From: Chrysogorgia sp. JL179-B06
Lineage: Eukaryota; Cnidaria; Anthozoa; Scleralcyonacea; Chrysogorgiidae
Assembly (NCBI GenBank): GCA_035772405.1
Contig: JAYKKM010000506.1
Span: 1,806,001 to 1,870,000, forward strand
Direction: 5' to 3'
DNA: 64,000 bases
Shown: one piece after another, positions 20,001 through 30,156 of the stretch
Layout: every line of letters starts with the position of its first letter
Numbering within the stretch: the stretch's first letter is position 1
The notes under the pieces: model-generated
Told to the model about the DNA's origin: nothing
Database searches by the model: none
What the model saw: the letters and a program-made list of their open reading frames with translations, nothing else
Position numbers and translations under genes: made by a program

Positions 20001-23000
20001 CCCAACTTCTCCAAGTACATCCCCAACTTCCCATGTGCATCCCCAAGTGCATCCTCATGTGCATCTTGAGAATGCACTTGGGGATGCACTTGGGGATGCA
20101 CTTGGGGATGCAATTGGGGATGCACTTGTGGATGCACTTGGGGATGCACTTGGGGATGCACTTGGGGATGCACTTGAGGATGCACTTGAGGATGCACTTG
20201 GGGATGCACTTGGAGATCAGCAAATACTGAATCCTAAACCTTGACTCGTATGCAAGTGCATCCCAACTCCCCAAGTGCATCCCCAACTTACCATGTGCAT
20301 CCCCAACTGGAACCCGAGTGCACCATTGATTTTTTAGTTGACTTTTGCAGTGATAGTAAATAATGAAAAATTCTCTTGTACACTCTTTAACTTTGTATTT
20401 TCTGCACAGACATCTTTCATCACTCTCGACGAGGCTATTAAAATCACTAATCGCCGTGTCAACGCTATAGAACATGGTGAGAAACAGATGAAGAGGAAAT
20501 TTTCCCATTGTCATTATTAAGATCTACCTACGTGCCCAATTTCACCTAGTTTGTGAAAAATGCAATTGACCTTGGCAGTATTTGAACCCAAGTTCTCTGG
20601 ATAACATACAAGGCCATTCAAATCCCACCAATGTCAATTGCATTATTCACAGAATTGGTTGGTTTTAAAAATAATACCCATTTTCATGTAAGGCAAATAC
20701 TATATAGTTAGTTTATTCGAAATTCATTGCTAGCCCTAACATATGTTTTTCTTTGTTCCAATCAATTAGTTATCATCCCTCGAATTCAAAGAACTATTGC
20801 GTACATAAACAGTGAACTAGATGAACGAGACAGGGAGGAATTTTATAGGTAGGTTTGCAATTCCGTATGACCTGGGAATGCTGCTATTATTCAAAATGCA
20901 ATTAGCTTGAAAAGAAACTGTTCCCAAAAAATAAATATCTTTTAAATAAAAGGCCTTTAAGTATAATGTCTAGAATTGTTAATAGTTTTACGGTATCTGC
21001 TCTTGTACTCGAGAAATAACGTTTTCATTCTCGTATTTTATGCTTCTGAATGCTGCCATTTTATGTCATTCTGGAGTTTGCTCGACGGCTGAGGTTTATG
21101 TCCAGCGGGGGTTTTCTCATACGTAGGTTTTAAATTGAAAACTTGTACGGGAAGATTCATCAGGTTACATGGGAGAATACATGTTGTCAACTCGGTAAAC
21201 TGCAAGTCAGCCCTCCTTGAAGGGCTAGAATATTCCCATGTAAACGCGAGGTGAAATCCATCCCTTTTACTAGGGCCAGCCCTACCAAGAGGGCTAGCCC
21301 TCCTTCAAGTAAACACCTCCTAAGACCTAAGTGCAAGGAAGAGAAGACGCACTCAATGACTTCAACAGTGAAATGAAAACCACCGCTGTATATAAACTTT
21401 GAGCCATAATCACCCTTTGAATATTAACTGGGTCCTGTTTAAGAAGTGCTGTGGAATGGAATTTCCACAAGTCTAGTCATTCGAATCACACTCCCAATTT
21501 ATGTAAAATATGCTATATAGCATCCAGCAACCTCCTGTAGCATGTCGCCCCAACAATGTGCTTCTCAATTAGGTTAAAAAAGATTCAAGAAAAGAAGAAA
21601 ATTAAGAAAGACAAAGCTGAGAAAGAGAAAGCTCTTAAAGGACTTAGGCAAGGTAATACAAACACATTAAACAACCGCAGTCCGCTAAGAAGAACCTATC
21701 GCAGGCTAATTTGGTAAAATATAGGATCTTATTATTGGGTGTAGTGACTTGGTAGCTTGGTTATTTAAATTTAGTGAATTGTTTGCTACTCAAGCTTAAC
21801 GCAAACTCAGAAAATGTTTCTGAGCCCCAGACGGGAATCGAACCCGCAACCTTCTGATCTCTGGTTAGATGCTCTAACCATTGAGCTACCAGAACTCAGA
21901 TGGCAGAGCCAAGGCTACGTTGTGTACTAGTTCATACATGCGACATACATACTACTCATCTGCAGTCTCGATATGTCTGTATATCTTTTCTATCAGATAA
22001 ATATTAGTGACTTGAAGCTTGGTTATTTTAATTTAGCGAATTGTTTGCTATTGACTTTCAACGTGTGCTGAGGCGCTCGCAAGGGCAGCCAAATTAGGCC
22101 TGTACTATTTCTGGAGGGTGCAGGATTTGAAAAAGCAGATTAAAATTTAGAAAATTGTCAGCGAGCGGTGGTGTACGTTCATGACAAAGCCACGAAGGTA
22201 GGGGGGTCTGGGGGCATGCGCCTCCCAGACGTGCATTTCCGGTGGTTACTCAGAAGATTTGTTGGTTGAAGGTTAGGATCCCTATTTATACCCTCATAGA
22301 AACGATGATGATGTTATCTATTGACAAGATGCCAATAAGCTTCTGGTAATAGACTACCATAAGTGTGGGTGCTAATTGTTGCTATTCAGGTATAAATAAG
22401 GGTATAAACAACGATCACCCCGATGAAGAAACTAGATTGGAGTGTCGAAACGTTGGGTCATGGACAGTAATTTTTAAAGTTACGTTCAAAAAAACGTTTT
22501 AAGCCAGAGTAGCGTCAAATTATCACCTGGTTGCGTTGCGAAATTATCTCGAAGTAATTCTAATGGTTTTCTAAAAATCTCTACCATTATTATTTCAACA
22601 AAAATGATGAAGCAAGAAAAGACAACGTAGACATTGCTAAATAATGTCTACTTATTACCGAGTGTGAGGTCTGTATGGGAGGTTTTGCTAAGGTTTCCGT
22701 TGAGACCGAAGGAGAAAGGAACGAGGTTTGTGCGATAAAAGCGAAGGCAAATACTTTCCAGTACAGACCGATCAAACGAGGTTAATACTGAATAAAACAT
22801 TCGTCGTGCTTTTGCATAAACATCATTAAAGAAAAACAACATTAATGTCCCAGTATGCTTCGTTGTTCGGGGTTTTTCAATAAAGATACCTATAGTTCTC
22901 TTCTATTTCTGCTCAAATCAACAAAAAAGTTTTCCCGCCCAAAACCGTCAGACCGCAAATTAACCAATCATTGCGTAGTTCCACCGGAAGTAACCCTATA

Positions 23001-23188
23001 GCCACATAATATGCAGACATACGCACTGAGCCAGCATTAGCGTTAGAGAGGTCAGCAAACTACACCATAAGTTTGGCCGAATTTCTGTCACAAACCGAAT
23101 GTTGATAATCGTTTACCGAACTTTTCCAGGTGGCGGCGTATCTCGAAATCTTCTGGACGACAGAGACGAGGACCTTCTGTTCGAGTGA
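17090..23188 (+). CDS. ATP6V1D: ATP6V1D, V-type proton ATPase subunit D (10 exons, 246 aa)
   Basis: Subunit D forms the central rotor shaft of the V1 sector and couples ATP hydrolysis to proton pumping in endosomes, lysosomes and other acidic compartments. Exons: 17090-17130, 17309-17426, 18811-18890, 19498-19565, 19644-19688, 19848-19951, 20410-20476, 20770-20848, 21573-21652, 23130-23188; 741 nt. Every junction keeps frame. Motifs: MSGKDKI start, [84 protein letters not shown], a lysine-rich helix, and the DEDLLFE C-terminus. The human protein is 247 aa with the same motif order. The two long helices (N- and C-terminal) should form the antiparallel coiled coil of the shaft. The last intron (1477 bp) is swollen by a SINE trace, a hammerhead-bearing repeat and other repeats, and intron 6 holds a minisatellite. 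Confidence 0.97.
20010..20215. repeat. 12-bp minisatellite with inverted flanks
   Basis: Tandem TGCACTTGGGGA units (about 12 copies, with AATTGGGGA and GTGGA variants) at about 20070-20215. Just before and after (20010-20065, 20255-20305) the reverse complement TCCCCAAGTGCA recurs, so the transcript can fold on itself. It lies in ATP6V1D intron 6 and creates spurious ORFs on both strands. Confidence 0.9.
21824..21899 (-). repeat. tRNA-derived SINE fragment
   Basis: On the minus strand this reads like a tRNA: TGGTAGCTCAATGGTTAGAG (A box) and GGTTCGATTCCCGTC (B box), with a 7-bp acceptor stem using several G-U pairs. The anticodon stem has an A-C mismatch and the base before the anticodon is C instead of T, so it is unlikely to be a working tRNA. 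A direct repeat of about 50 bp (AGCTTGGTTATTT...GAATTGTTTGCT) flanks it at about 21742-21797 and 22005-22055. Confidence 0.65.
22262..22520 (+). mobile_element. Family 1 hammerhead-bearing repeat, rearranged copy
   Basis: The right half (about 22392-22520) matches the family 1 repeat in plus orientation, with a damaged core (CCGATGA in place of CTGATGA, and GAAACT in place of GACACT). The left half is a short inverted piece of the same repeat. Lies in ATP6V1D intron 9. Confidence 0.75.
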
Positions 23189-23356
23189 CCATTTTCTTTC
23201 TCCTTCCTCACCCCTTGTTTCCAGTTCCATTTTTGACATCTCAGTGCATTGAGAAATGGGAGACGCTTGTATAGCAGTTCATCTCATGACGTCATACGAC
23301 AATTCCCGAACAAGGCCGAACGAGCCCGAATGACGGTGATAAGATAGGGTCGTGGC

Positions 23357-24289
23357 CACTGATCTCGAAAATAGGACTGGATTGAGCTTTCTATTGTATC
23401 TGATGAGCTGATTTTGAAGCTTGCATATTTGTATAATGTAATTGACGAGAGATCATTAGAAGCTCCGAGTTTGCAAGCAAATCAAACTGTGACGCTCGCG
23501 AAATAGGTTTAGTGTCTGGCCAATATAGTTTCTTTGTAAACATTAAATGCATAAAATCTTGAACCTAATTTGACGTCTCATATTCGGAAAGTATCAGATG
23601 TCATCGACCTCGTGTCAGCGGTACATTAAATTTCCGGCCGTCATCAACGTGGGTCTTCTGTTGATCTGTTCATTTCTTATAAGACATGTTTAAGACATTG
23701 TTTCTTTATTTTTCGTTACCAGAATGTGGCTAATACGTCAAAATACAGCCGCGGCTAGGTTTAGGAAGACACTTAAGGCGGGGTTAGGGTTAGAAAACTC
23801 ATTAGGTGGGGGCTTAGGGTTAGGATCTAAGTTGTTTTGGGATTAGCAGTCCTATGATGTAGAAGACCGTTGAAAATGACCGGAAATTACCGCTGACACG
23901 TGGATGACAGATTGTTGGCGCACCTGGTTTAGGTCGATGGCATATACGGTAATACTTTCCTAATATGAGACGTCAAATTAGGTTCAGGATTTTATGTTAA
24001 CAAAGAAACTATATTGGCCAGACACTAAACCTATTTCGCGAGCATCACAGTTTGATTTGCTTGCAAACTCGTAGCTTCCCTTCCATATTAGGCTTCTCTC
24101 ACTGGATAATTAGAGCCAACGGCGGCCATTACTAAGGGACCAAAGTCGCAGTAAATCTGTACGTAGGCCATGAATCGTTTTACCCAGTAATTTGAAAAAT
24201 GTCTTCTGGTCCCTAATTAGTAATGGCGGACTTCCGGCTTCATTTTCTGAACAATCATTGCTCGATCCAGTCTTCTTTCGAGATCAGTG
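23357..24289. repeat. CACTGATCTC...GAGATCAGTG element, long rearranged copy
   Basis: Ends are the inverted CACTGATCTC and GAGATCAGTG. Blocks include TGTGACGCTCGCGAAATAGG and CCAATATAGTTTCTTTGT. Compared with the copies at 39677-40173 (reverse), 58151-58663 and 60496-60992, this one has an extra internal inverted segment (about 23581-23965) and a second, inverted copy of the left block. No ORF was recognised. Confidence 0.85.
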
Positions 24290-24344
24290 GTGGTGGCTAA
24301 ATGGTATGGACGGGAGCTGGGTTTCAAGATGGCCGCCATCCTGC

Positions 24345-24882
24345 TTTAAAGGATATGGCAATATAAATTAACTGTGTCTCATTTGAAAGAACTCGTGAAA
24401 TGGTATAACAAGACCTTTTACAATTTTCCCTTATCTTTTTTGGTTTTCGAAATAATTTGACGAAAGACAGCGTGCTGTCCGCCATCATGGAATTATTTTC
24501 GATATGCATGTGACGTCATAAGTAGGGTAAAGTGAAATTTTTATCTTGGCAACCTTACGACATTATGAACCAGAAACTTGATTATGTTGCACTATTGCCA
24601 TTTTCAATTGGCCCACAACATTTTAAAAAGCCTTCCGCGGAAATTCGGTCACCTATGGAGTAGTTTCATCAGGTTTACCCTGCTTGTGACGTCACCAATT
24701 TCCTAGTTAATTAGGTCAAATATTACAACAAGATGGCGGATTGTAGACTGTCTTTTGTCATAATTATCTGAAATATTTCAAAAACCAAGAAAGATACAGA
24801 AAAATTGTAAAAGGTCTTCTTATACCATTTTACGAGTTCTTTCAAATGAGACAAAGTTAATTTATATTGCCATATCCCTTTA
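24345..24882. repeat. TTAA-flanked palindromic MITE
   Basis: Ends AGGATATGGCAATATAAATT and the near-exact complement, bounded by TTAA on both sides. Inner arms include TTTGAAAGAACTCGTGAAAT. TTAA targets are typical of piggyBac-type elements. No transposase is present. Confidence 0.8.
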
Positions 24883-24889
24883 ATACGAA

Positions 24890-25230
24890 TTGTAATTAAG
24901 CTGGTTCCCTAATCCTAATACTAACCCTAACCTAACCATAATCCTAACCTTAATACTAACCATAATACAAAGACTTCTACTACCCCCCCCCCCCCCCCCC
25001 CCAGTATAGTAAATATCAATCGTTGCAATACCGCCAAATAAACTTCATCGTCATCTGGCTCGTGCCAACATGGTTCGAAGATGTTCGTGATGGTGTCATG
25101 ACATGAACTGCTCTGTATGTACAGTGAGAAATCTTCTCTTCTTGATACACGGGTTTTTGTCACTACCCGGCGATGGTCGAGACTGAGCATAAAAGATAGA
25201 TAGATAGATAGTTTAATAATCACACAATTT
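24890..25230. other. Gene-free stretch with C tract and coding-like fragment
   Basis: Degenerate CCTAA/CTAACC runs, an 18-bp C tract (about 24985-25002), and on the minus strand a short open stretch (about 25020-25195: RREDFSLYIQ, EPCWHEPDDDEVYLAVL) that looks coding-like but has no family I recognise. It could be a fragment of an old element. Confidence 0.3.
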
Positions 25231-25627
25231 GCAGTAAAATGACTGAATTACAAGGTGATTACAAAAGGAATATAAAATTACAATTCAGTTACAATATTAG
25301 AAATAAGCTATTGATGACTTGCATGTTATACGTCACGGCAGCCATGTTGGTGGAACTTAAACAAAAGAACACATTAACTTGTTTTGTTTGTGGCACCAAC
25401 ATGGCCACCAAACCTTTGTCTTCGTCTTCGCAGTCTAAAGGGATTGGTTGCAAGTCAAGAATAATGAACTAATTGTTAGCATTATAATTAAAACTGCTTG
25501 CTATTGAAAAATAATTCATGTCCTATACCGTTCTGTCTTAAATTTAGGAATTTCAATTTTTTTCCTAACCTTTCTCAAGTAATAAGATTCGATAATTTAT
25601 GGTTAGAACCATGTGATTACCTGTTAA

Positions 25628-25923
25628 TCATATAGAGGGCAAAATTTATTCATAAATAAGTTAGCAACAACATGAGGAAACCAGCTAAATGTCAAAGCCA
25701 AGTACAATCCACTGAAAGTAAACGATACATTACAACGAACTTTACCGAGTCAAATATCGACTTAAGAGAACAGGGGAGCTTGGATTTACAAGTAAAACAA
25801 CATAAAAACTTAAGTGTTTCCCACTGGCGTCTCCACCAGCCAGATACAAGTAATCTTGCCCTGAATTTAGGAAAAATGCCCTCATTAACCAATCGTATTC
25901 AAGTAATTTTGCCCTCTATATGA
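25628..25923. repeat. Palindromic MITE (TCATATAGAGGGCAAAAT ends)
   Basis: Perfect 18-bp inverted ends at 25628-25645 and 25906-25923. The interior is open on both strands but not recognisable as protein. Confidence 0.8.
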
Positions 25924-25929
25924 TTATTC

Positions 25930-26760
25930 TTAGAATCTTCTTAGTTTTAGAGAAATTTGGCTTTGTTTATTATTTTTGTCCTGATTTTGGTCCATGCCAT
26001 TAATTGTTGACGTCATTGAGTGTTAGAAACACTACACAAAGAAACCCTTCACAATAGCATGACAATAACGTGGTCTAAGACTATGTGCACACGGTGTCGT
26101 TTTCAAGCGTTTTTATCTGAAACGCGTTTCAAAAAGTATCGTTTTCACGGGGTGTTCACACGAAAACGGATGAAAACGACGTCAACTGACGAAAACGTTT
26201 TCAACTGTGTCGTTTTGCCTTTTGTTCTCGTGTGAACAGGGGAAAACCTTGGGAAAACCCTGAAACGCTAAAAATTCAAAATGGCGGATATTCTGATATT
26301 ATTTTTGTTCGCTGGGAAATTGATCTTTCAGCTGCCAACCCTGGTTGTGAACTCGTTATTAATAACAATAACAACAAATAAAAGAAAAAATGCAGCCATT
26401 CAATTATTTAATGAGTCAAAAAAGCGATTAAAACGGCATTTAAAAGTCTTAACAGACGACAGGCCAAACTGTAAACAATTCGATGGATATTGCGAAAACA
26501 CTTCGTGTGAACGGAGTGCCAAAACGATAAAATTGAAAACGACACAAATAAAAACGCTTGAAAACGACACCGTGTGCACATAGTCTAAGTCTATTGTGCA
26601 GGATTTCTTTTCAAAGTGTTTCTGTACTCAATGACGTCAAAATTAATGGGAGCGACCGCATTCGCTCGCACTCGGAACAAAAGTGGCGGCCTTCAATTTA
26701 CAATAAAACACGAGAGACAAAGCCAAATTTCTCTCAAATTAAAAAGATTAGAAGAAAACT
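25930..26760. repeat. Outer palindromic element split by an inner insertion
   Basis: The left arm (about 25930-26075: GAGAAATTTGGCTTTGT, AATTGTTGACGTCATTGAGT) and the right arm (about 26588-26760) are inverted copies. Between them sits the element at 26079-26585, so two insertion events are stacked. Confidence 0.75.
26079..26585. mobile_element. Inner element with CTATGTGCACACGGTGTCG ends
   Basis: Inverted ends CTATGTGCACACGGTGTCG and the complement enclose about 500 bp. It holds a 100-codon ORF (26281-26583, MADILILFLFAGKLIFQL...) that opens with a hydrophobic stretch and becomes Lys-rich. I do not recognise it. The repeated ACGTTTTC/GAAAACG motifs resemble a region at about 56455-56640. 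Confidence 0.6.
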
Positions 26761-26968
26761 AATACCCATTAAGCAACACTTGTTTTGGAAGGTTGGGAGG
26801 GATTTCATTAAACAAGAATTAGATTATAATGCCACTAGTTTGTAATAATCATGAAAATATATTTTAAAGCATATCTGTCCAGGTGTTGAGTTTTCTTATA
26901 TTTAAAGTGAACTTCCGTCAAAAGTTGAGTTCGTATAAAAGATCTTACTGACTTTAGTCCTTAAGACC

Positions 26969-27005
26969 TTACTCTGATGAAGGGCTCCGCTCGAAACGTC
27001 AGTAT
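26969..27005 (+). ncRNA. Hammerhead ribozyme-like motif, family 3
   Basis: TACT / CTGATGA / A / GGGC-TCC-GCTC / GAAAC / GTC / AGTA. Stem I (TACT with AGTA) is perfect, and stem II forms 4 bp with one G-U pair. The CUGAUGA and GAAA cores and the GUC cleavage triplet are all present, with the same extra A as family 1. Confidence 0.6.
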
Positions 27006-27045
27006 TTCGTTACTAAACTAACCCAAATCCTAACCCAAACGGCCC

Positions 27046-27181
27046 TTTCTCGATATATGAGCAAGCGAAATGTAAAATTATTATAGCATCAACCCAAGTC
27101 AGTTTTAGGGTTAGGATTTGGGTTAGGTTGGGGTTAGGGATTGTATGGTTTGTATTTCGGTTTGTTCATATATCGAGAAAG
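27046..27181. repeat. MITE with CTTTCTCGATATATGA ends, copy 1
   Basis: Inverted ends CCCTTTCTCGATATATGA and the complement, with a TTAGGG-like core inside. A second copy is at 34041-34158. Confidence 0.85.
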
Positions 27182-27187
27182 CGCCCA

Positions 27188-27440
27188 TACACAACTAGCC
27201 ATGTGTTGAGTCTTTGACGTAGCAGTTTTAATAACTGAAATGGAAATCCTGTTTAACTATTTTATTAAAAAAAAAGAAAAAAAAAAGTTCCTCTATCGCA
27301 ATCTAAGCGTCCGGAACATGTTCGAGAAATGGCGGCCGTATAATCTCGTGTAAAAACAGTCTGAAAAGGCGACTTCCCATGCTCACAATTGCTTGAAATT
27401 TGGCAAGTTAAGTAAGAACACCATGCTCTTTACAAATATG
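27188..27440. repeat. Dispersed repeat R, partial reverse copy
   Basis: Reads as the reverse complement of parts of 13610-13745: ATGTGTTGAGTCTTTGACGT, GGAACATGTTCGAG and CGACTTCCCATGCTCACAAT. Confidence 0.75.
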
Positions 27441-27756
27441 TAAAAATTCGGGATACGAAAATTTGATCACATGGGCAATTTAACTTTTTAATTTAAAGCT
27501 CTCAAAATATTTTAAATCTTTTTAACTCAGCAAAAAAAGTGTGTGGGGGGTGGGGCTGAATGCACAAAGATGGCGTTAGAATTTGGCGCCAAAAAATAAA
27601 TCTCGTATTTGCAGTAAAATATGAAGCTCCCGAAAAAGCCAAATACTAACCCTAATACACATACACTAACTAGGTATAAGGGTTAGTATTAGGCTTATGA
27701 GGTTAAATTTCACAGTTTAGCGGAGTTTTTCGATAAGGTTAAAGAGATATATATAT

Positions 27757-27940
27757 ATGTTATTTACCGGCTGGGAGATCCCAAAACGGTAAATAACGTG
27801 TTTATTTTTTTCGAGCAAAGTCAAAAAAATTGCAATTTTTTGGCGCGAAAAGTTGCGAGAGGTCCGTACTGGTGTGATACGGACCTCGTACTCAGCCAAT
27901 CAAAAGGCTTTATTTTAGTTACGGACCTGAGTTACGGACC
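27757..27940. repeat. GGTCCGTAAC-type repeat, reverse copy
   Basis: Reverse complement of the left part of 2407-2672 (ATTGCAATTTTTTGGCGCG, GGTCCGTACTGGTGTGATAC). Confidence 0.8.
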
Positions 27941-28499
27941 TCAAAAAAATAAAATGACCATATTAATAATGAGTCGACAACAAACGTTTACGAAACGTTC
28001 AACAGCAATACTACCCACCAGTATCATAAACAGGTGGTTTTTTCAAACGTAAGCGGGTAAGATCAGGTCACAGATCGCAGCTCGGACTCGCGGTGTCTTT
28101 TTGTCGTCGAATTCGTGTGTTTCAGAAAAAAATCAAGAAATTCTGACCGCTGTGCAAGGCTTATTGGACTTGGAAAAGAGCAGTGGATTGAAGATTTTTG
28201 AAGGTACAAGTGTATCAAAGTATTTCTGAAACGAAATGGTGAATGTATTGTTCCTGCACAATAGATTCCCGATTGCATTGTGTGTTGTCGAGTTCTTTTC
28301 TATGTGTCTGCGTTTGCTTCTCGTTCAACGGTCATAGATTAATATATTTCGTCTTAGTACATTTATGATTTATATGGTCTTCGCCATTGACTTTAATATT
28401 CAAGCCCCCATATTATAGTGACTCCAGTGAGACTCGTGCCAAATAGTCTTAGATTAAGAACAATGGCAATCATAATAACAAATTTTTGATTTTCTATTA

Positions 28500-28877
28500 A
28501 CGTGGCTCGATAATCTAAATCATGAGATCTTGCATTTTTCCCTTATAAAAGGTTTTGTAATGCAGATCTGAGATTTATTTTAGTTCATTGCATAGCTCTA
28601 GCGGTGGTCTTAATTATTGAAAGGTTTCACACTTGTAGCATTTGTATATCTAGAGAAATTGTGTTTGTGATAAACGGCAGATTTTATGCAAATTATTTTT
28701 CTGTGTTTATTGGAAACACGATTTCTCCACTCAGGTAAACTTCGAGGGTATAAAACTTTTCAGTAAACAAGACCACCACTAGAGCTATGCAATGAACCAC
28801 GATGAAGCTCAGATCTGTATTTCTAAACATTTTTATGCGAAAAAATGCATTTCTCACGATTTAGACTGTCGAGCCAC
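28500..28877. repeat. Palindromic MITE (GTGGCTCGATAATCTAAATC ends)
   Basis: Long inverted arms, including TTCATTGCATAGCTCTAG and its complement. A shorter copy in ShKT-A intron 1 is at 30281-30545. Confidence 0.85.
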
Positions 28878-28900
28878 CTTGACAAACAGGCTTATTATAA

Positions 28901-29055
28901 GTAATACCATGACTTGAGGGAAATTAGCGATTAAATTGCCCGCCGCCGAGGGAAGATTTGTGAAAGTCCGAGGGCGAAGCCCGAGGACTTTTACAAATCT
29001 TCCCGAGGCGAAGGGCAATTTAATCGCTAATTTCCCGACAAGTCATGGTATTAGT
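28901..29055. repeat. Near-perfect palindrome (TAATACCATGACTTG ends)
   Basis: Arms of about 65-70 bp meet at a GGGCGAAGCCC centre. A related palindrome with the same ATACCATGAC ends is at 52283-52409. As RNA either would make a long hairpin. Confidence 0.85.
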
Positions 29056-30156
29056 TTGTAATATTATGATCGCCGAGGATAACTTTGAGAACCTTATCCA
29101 GCCCGTGGTTGGAGACAGTGTTTTTGTCTACTAAATTTCCCGTGTATTTCAATGAGGGAAAATTAGAAGACAAAGAAATCCTTTGTGTTCTACTAAATTT
29201 CCCTCCTGCATATCATAGGAATGAGGAAAAATTAGAAATTTCCCCTAATTTGTATGCATGAGTAGTTTTCAAACAAATAAAAGTGGGGAATTTAGCGATT
29301 AAATTTCCCTGCGAGAACAAAAGAAACCGAGTAAATCATGGTATTACGAAAGTAATCCAAGTAAACAAAACTACTCTTGTACAAAACAACAACACTAATT
29401 TTGACCAAAGACAATCCTGTCATCCGCCATCTTGTTGTAATACTTTGCCTAATTAACTGGGAAGTTGGTGACGTCACACCCGGGGTAAACCTGATGAAAC
29501 TACTCTGTGGGTAGCCGAGTTTCCGCGGAATGCTTTTTAAAATGGTGTGATTAAATTGAATTAGGATGGTTAGATACAAATTTTGCTTTACCCAGCTTGT
29601 TATGACGGTTTACGCATATAAAAAATACATCCAAGATGGTGGACAATGATTCAACTTTAAAAGTGCAATTAATTTGTTTTATTTGAGTTTTTTGTACTAA
29701 ATGTCACACCAATTTTATTTTTACCTCGTTTGCTTTTATATTACCACTATGAACAAAAAACTATTATAATAGTTTTCTTAAATGCTGACTTAAAACTACT
29801 TAAAATATCAATGCTTATAATTTCCTGTGGTAATAAATTCCACAGTTCTGGGGCAACTGAGAATGTTTTATTTATTTATTTATTTATTTGTTCTGTCTCC
29901 ATGAGTCACCGTTTTGGATTTTGGCTCAAGTAGCAGATTTCGGTTAGATGATCTTAAAGTACGAGTAGGTTTATATTATGCATATGTAGTTTAAATCCTT
30001 GACGTTTGTAACGTATTATGTATTTTAATGTCTTAAGCCAGACGATTTTCAATTCTGAATAACTCCATGCCGATTGTTTTATTCTGGCTTACACCAGACA
30101 ATTTCATTTGTCTGCACTTTATTTTTTTTAACACCACTGCGTGAATTTTTCAGGAT
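29056..30156. other. Upstream flank of ShKT-A
   Basis: AT-rich sequence with fragments of TTAA-type MITEs (about 29405-29540, CGCCATCTTGTTGTAATA) and no recognised exon. The start codon of ShKT-A follows a splice acceptor (CAG at 30151-30153), so a non-coding first exon must lie somewhere upstream; I could not place it. Confidence 0.45.

Noticed and set aside
19849..20514. 221-codon minus-strand ORF across the minisatellite
   Set aside because: It is antisense to ATP6V1D exons 6 and 7 and is mostly the 12-bp repeat.
21824..21899. Functional tRNA gene
   Set aside because: The anticodon stem has an A-C mismatch and position 33 is C rather than T; better read as a SINE head.
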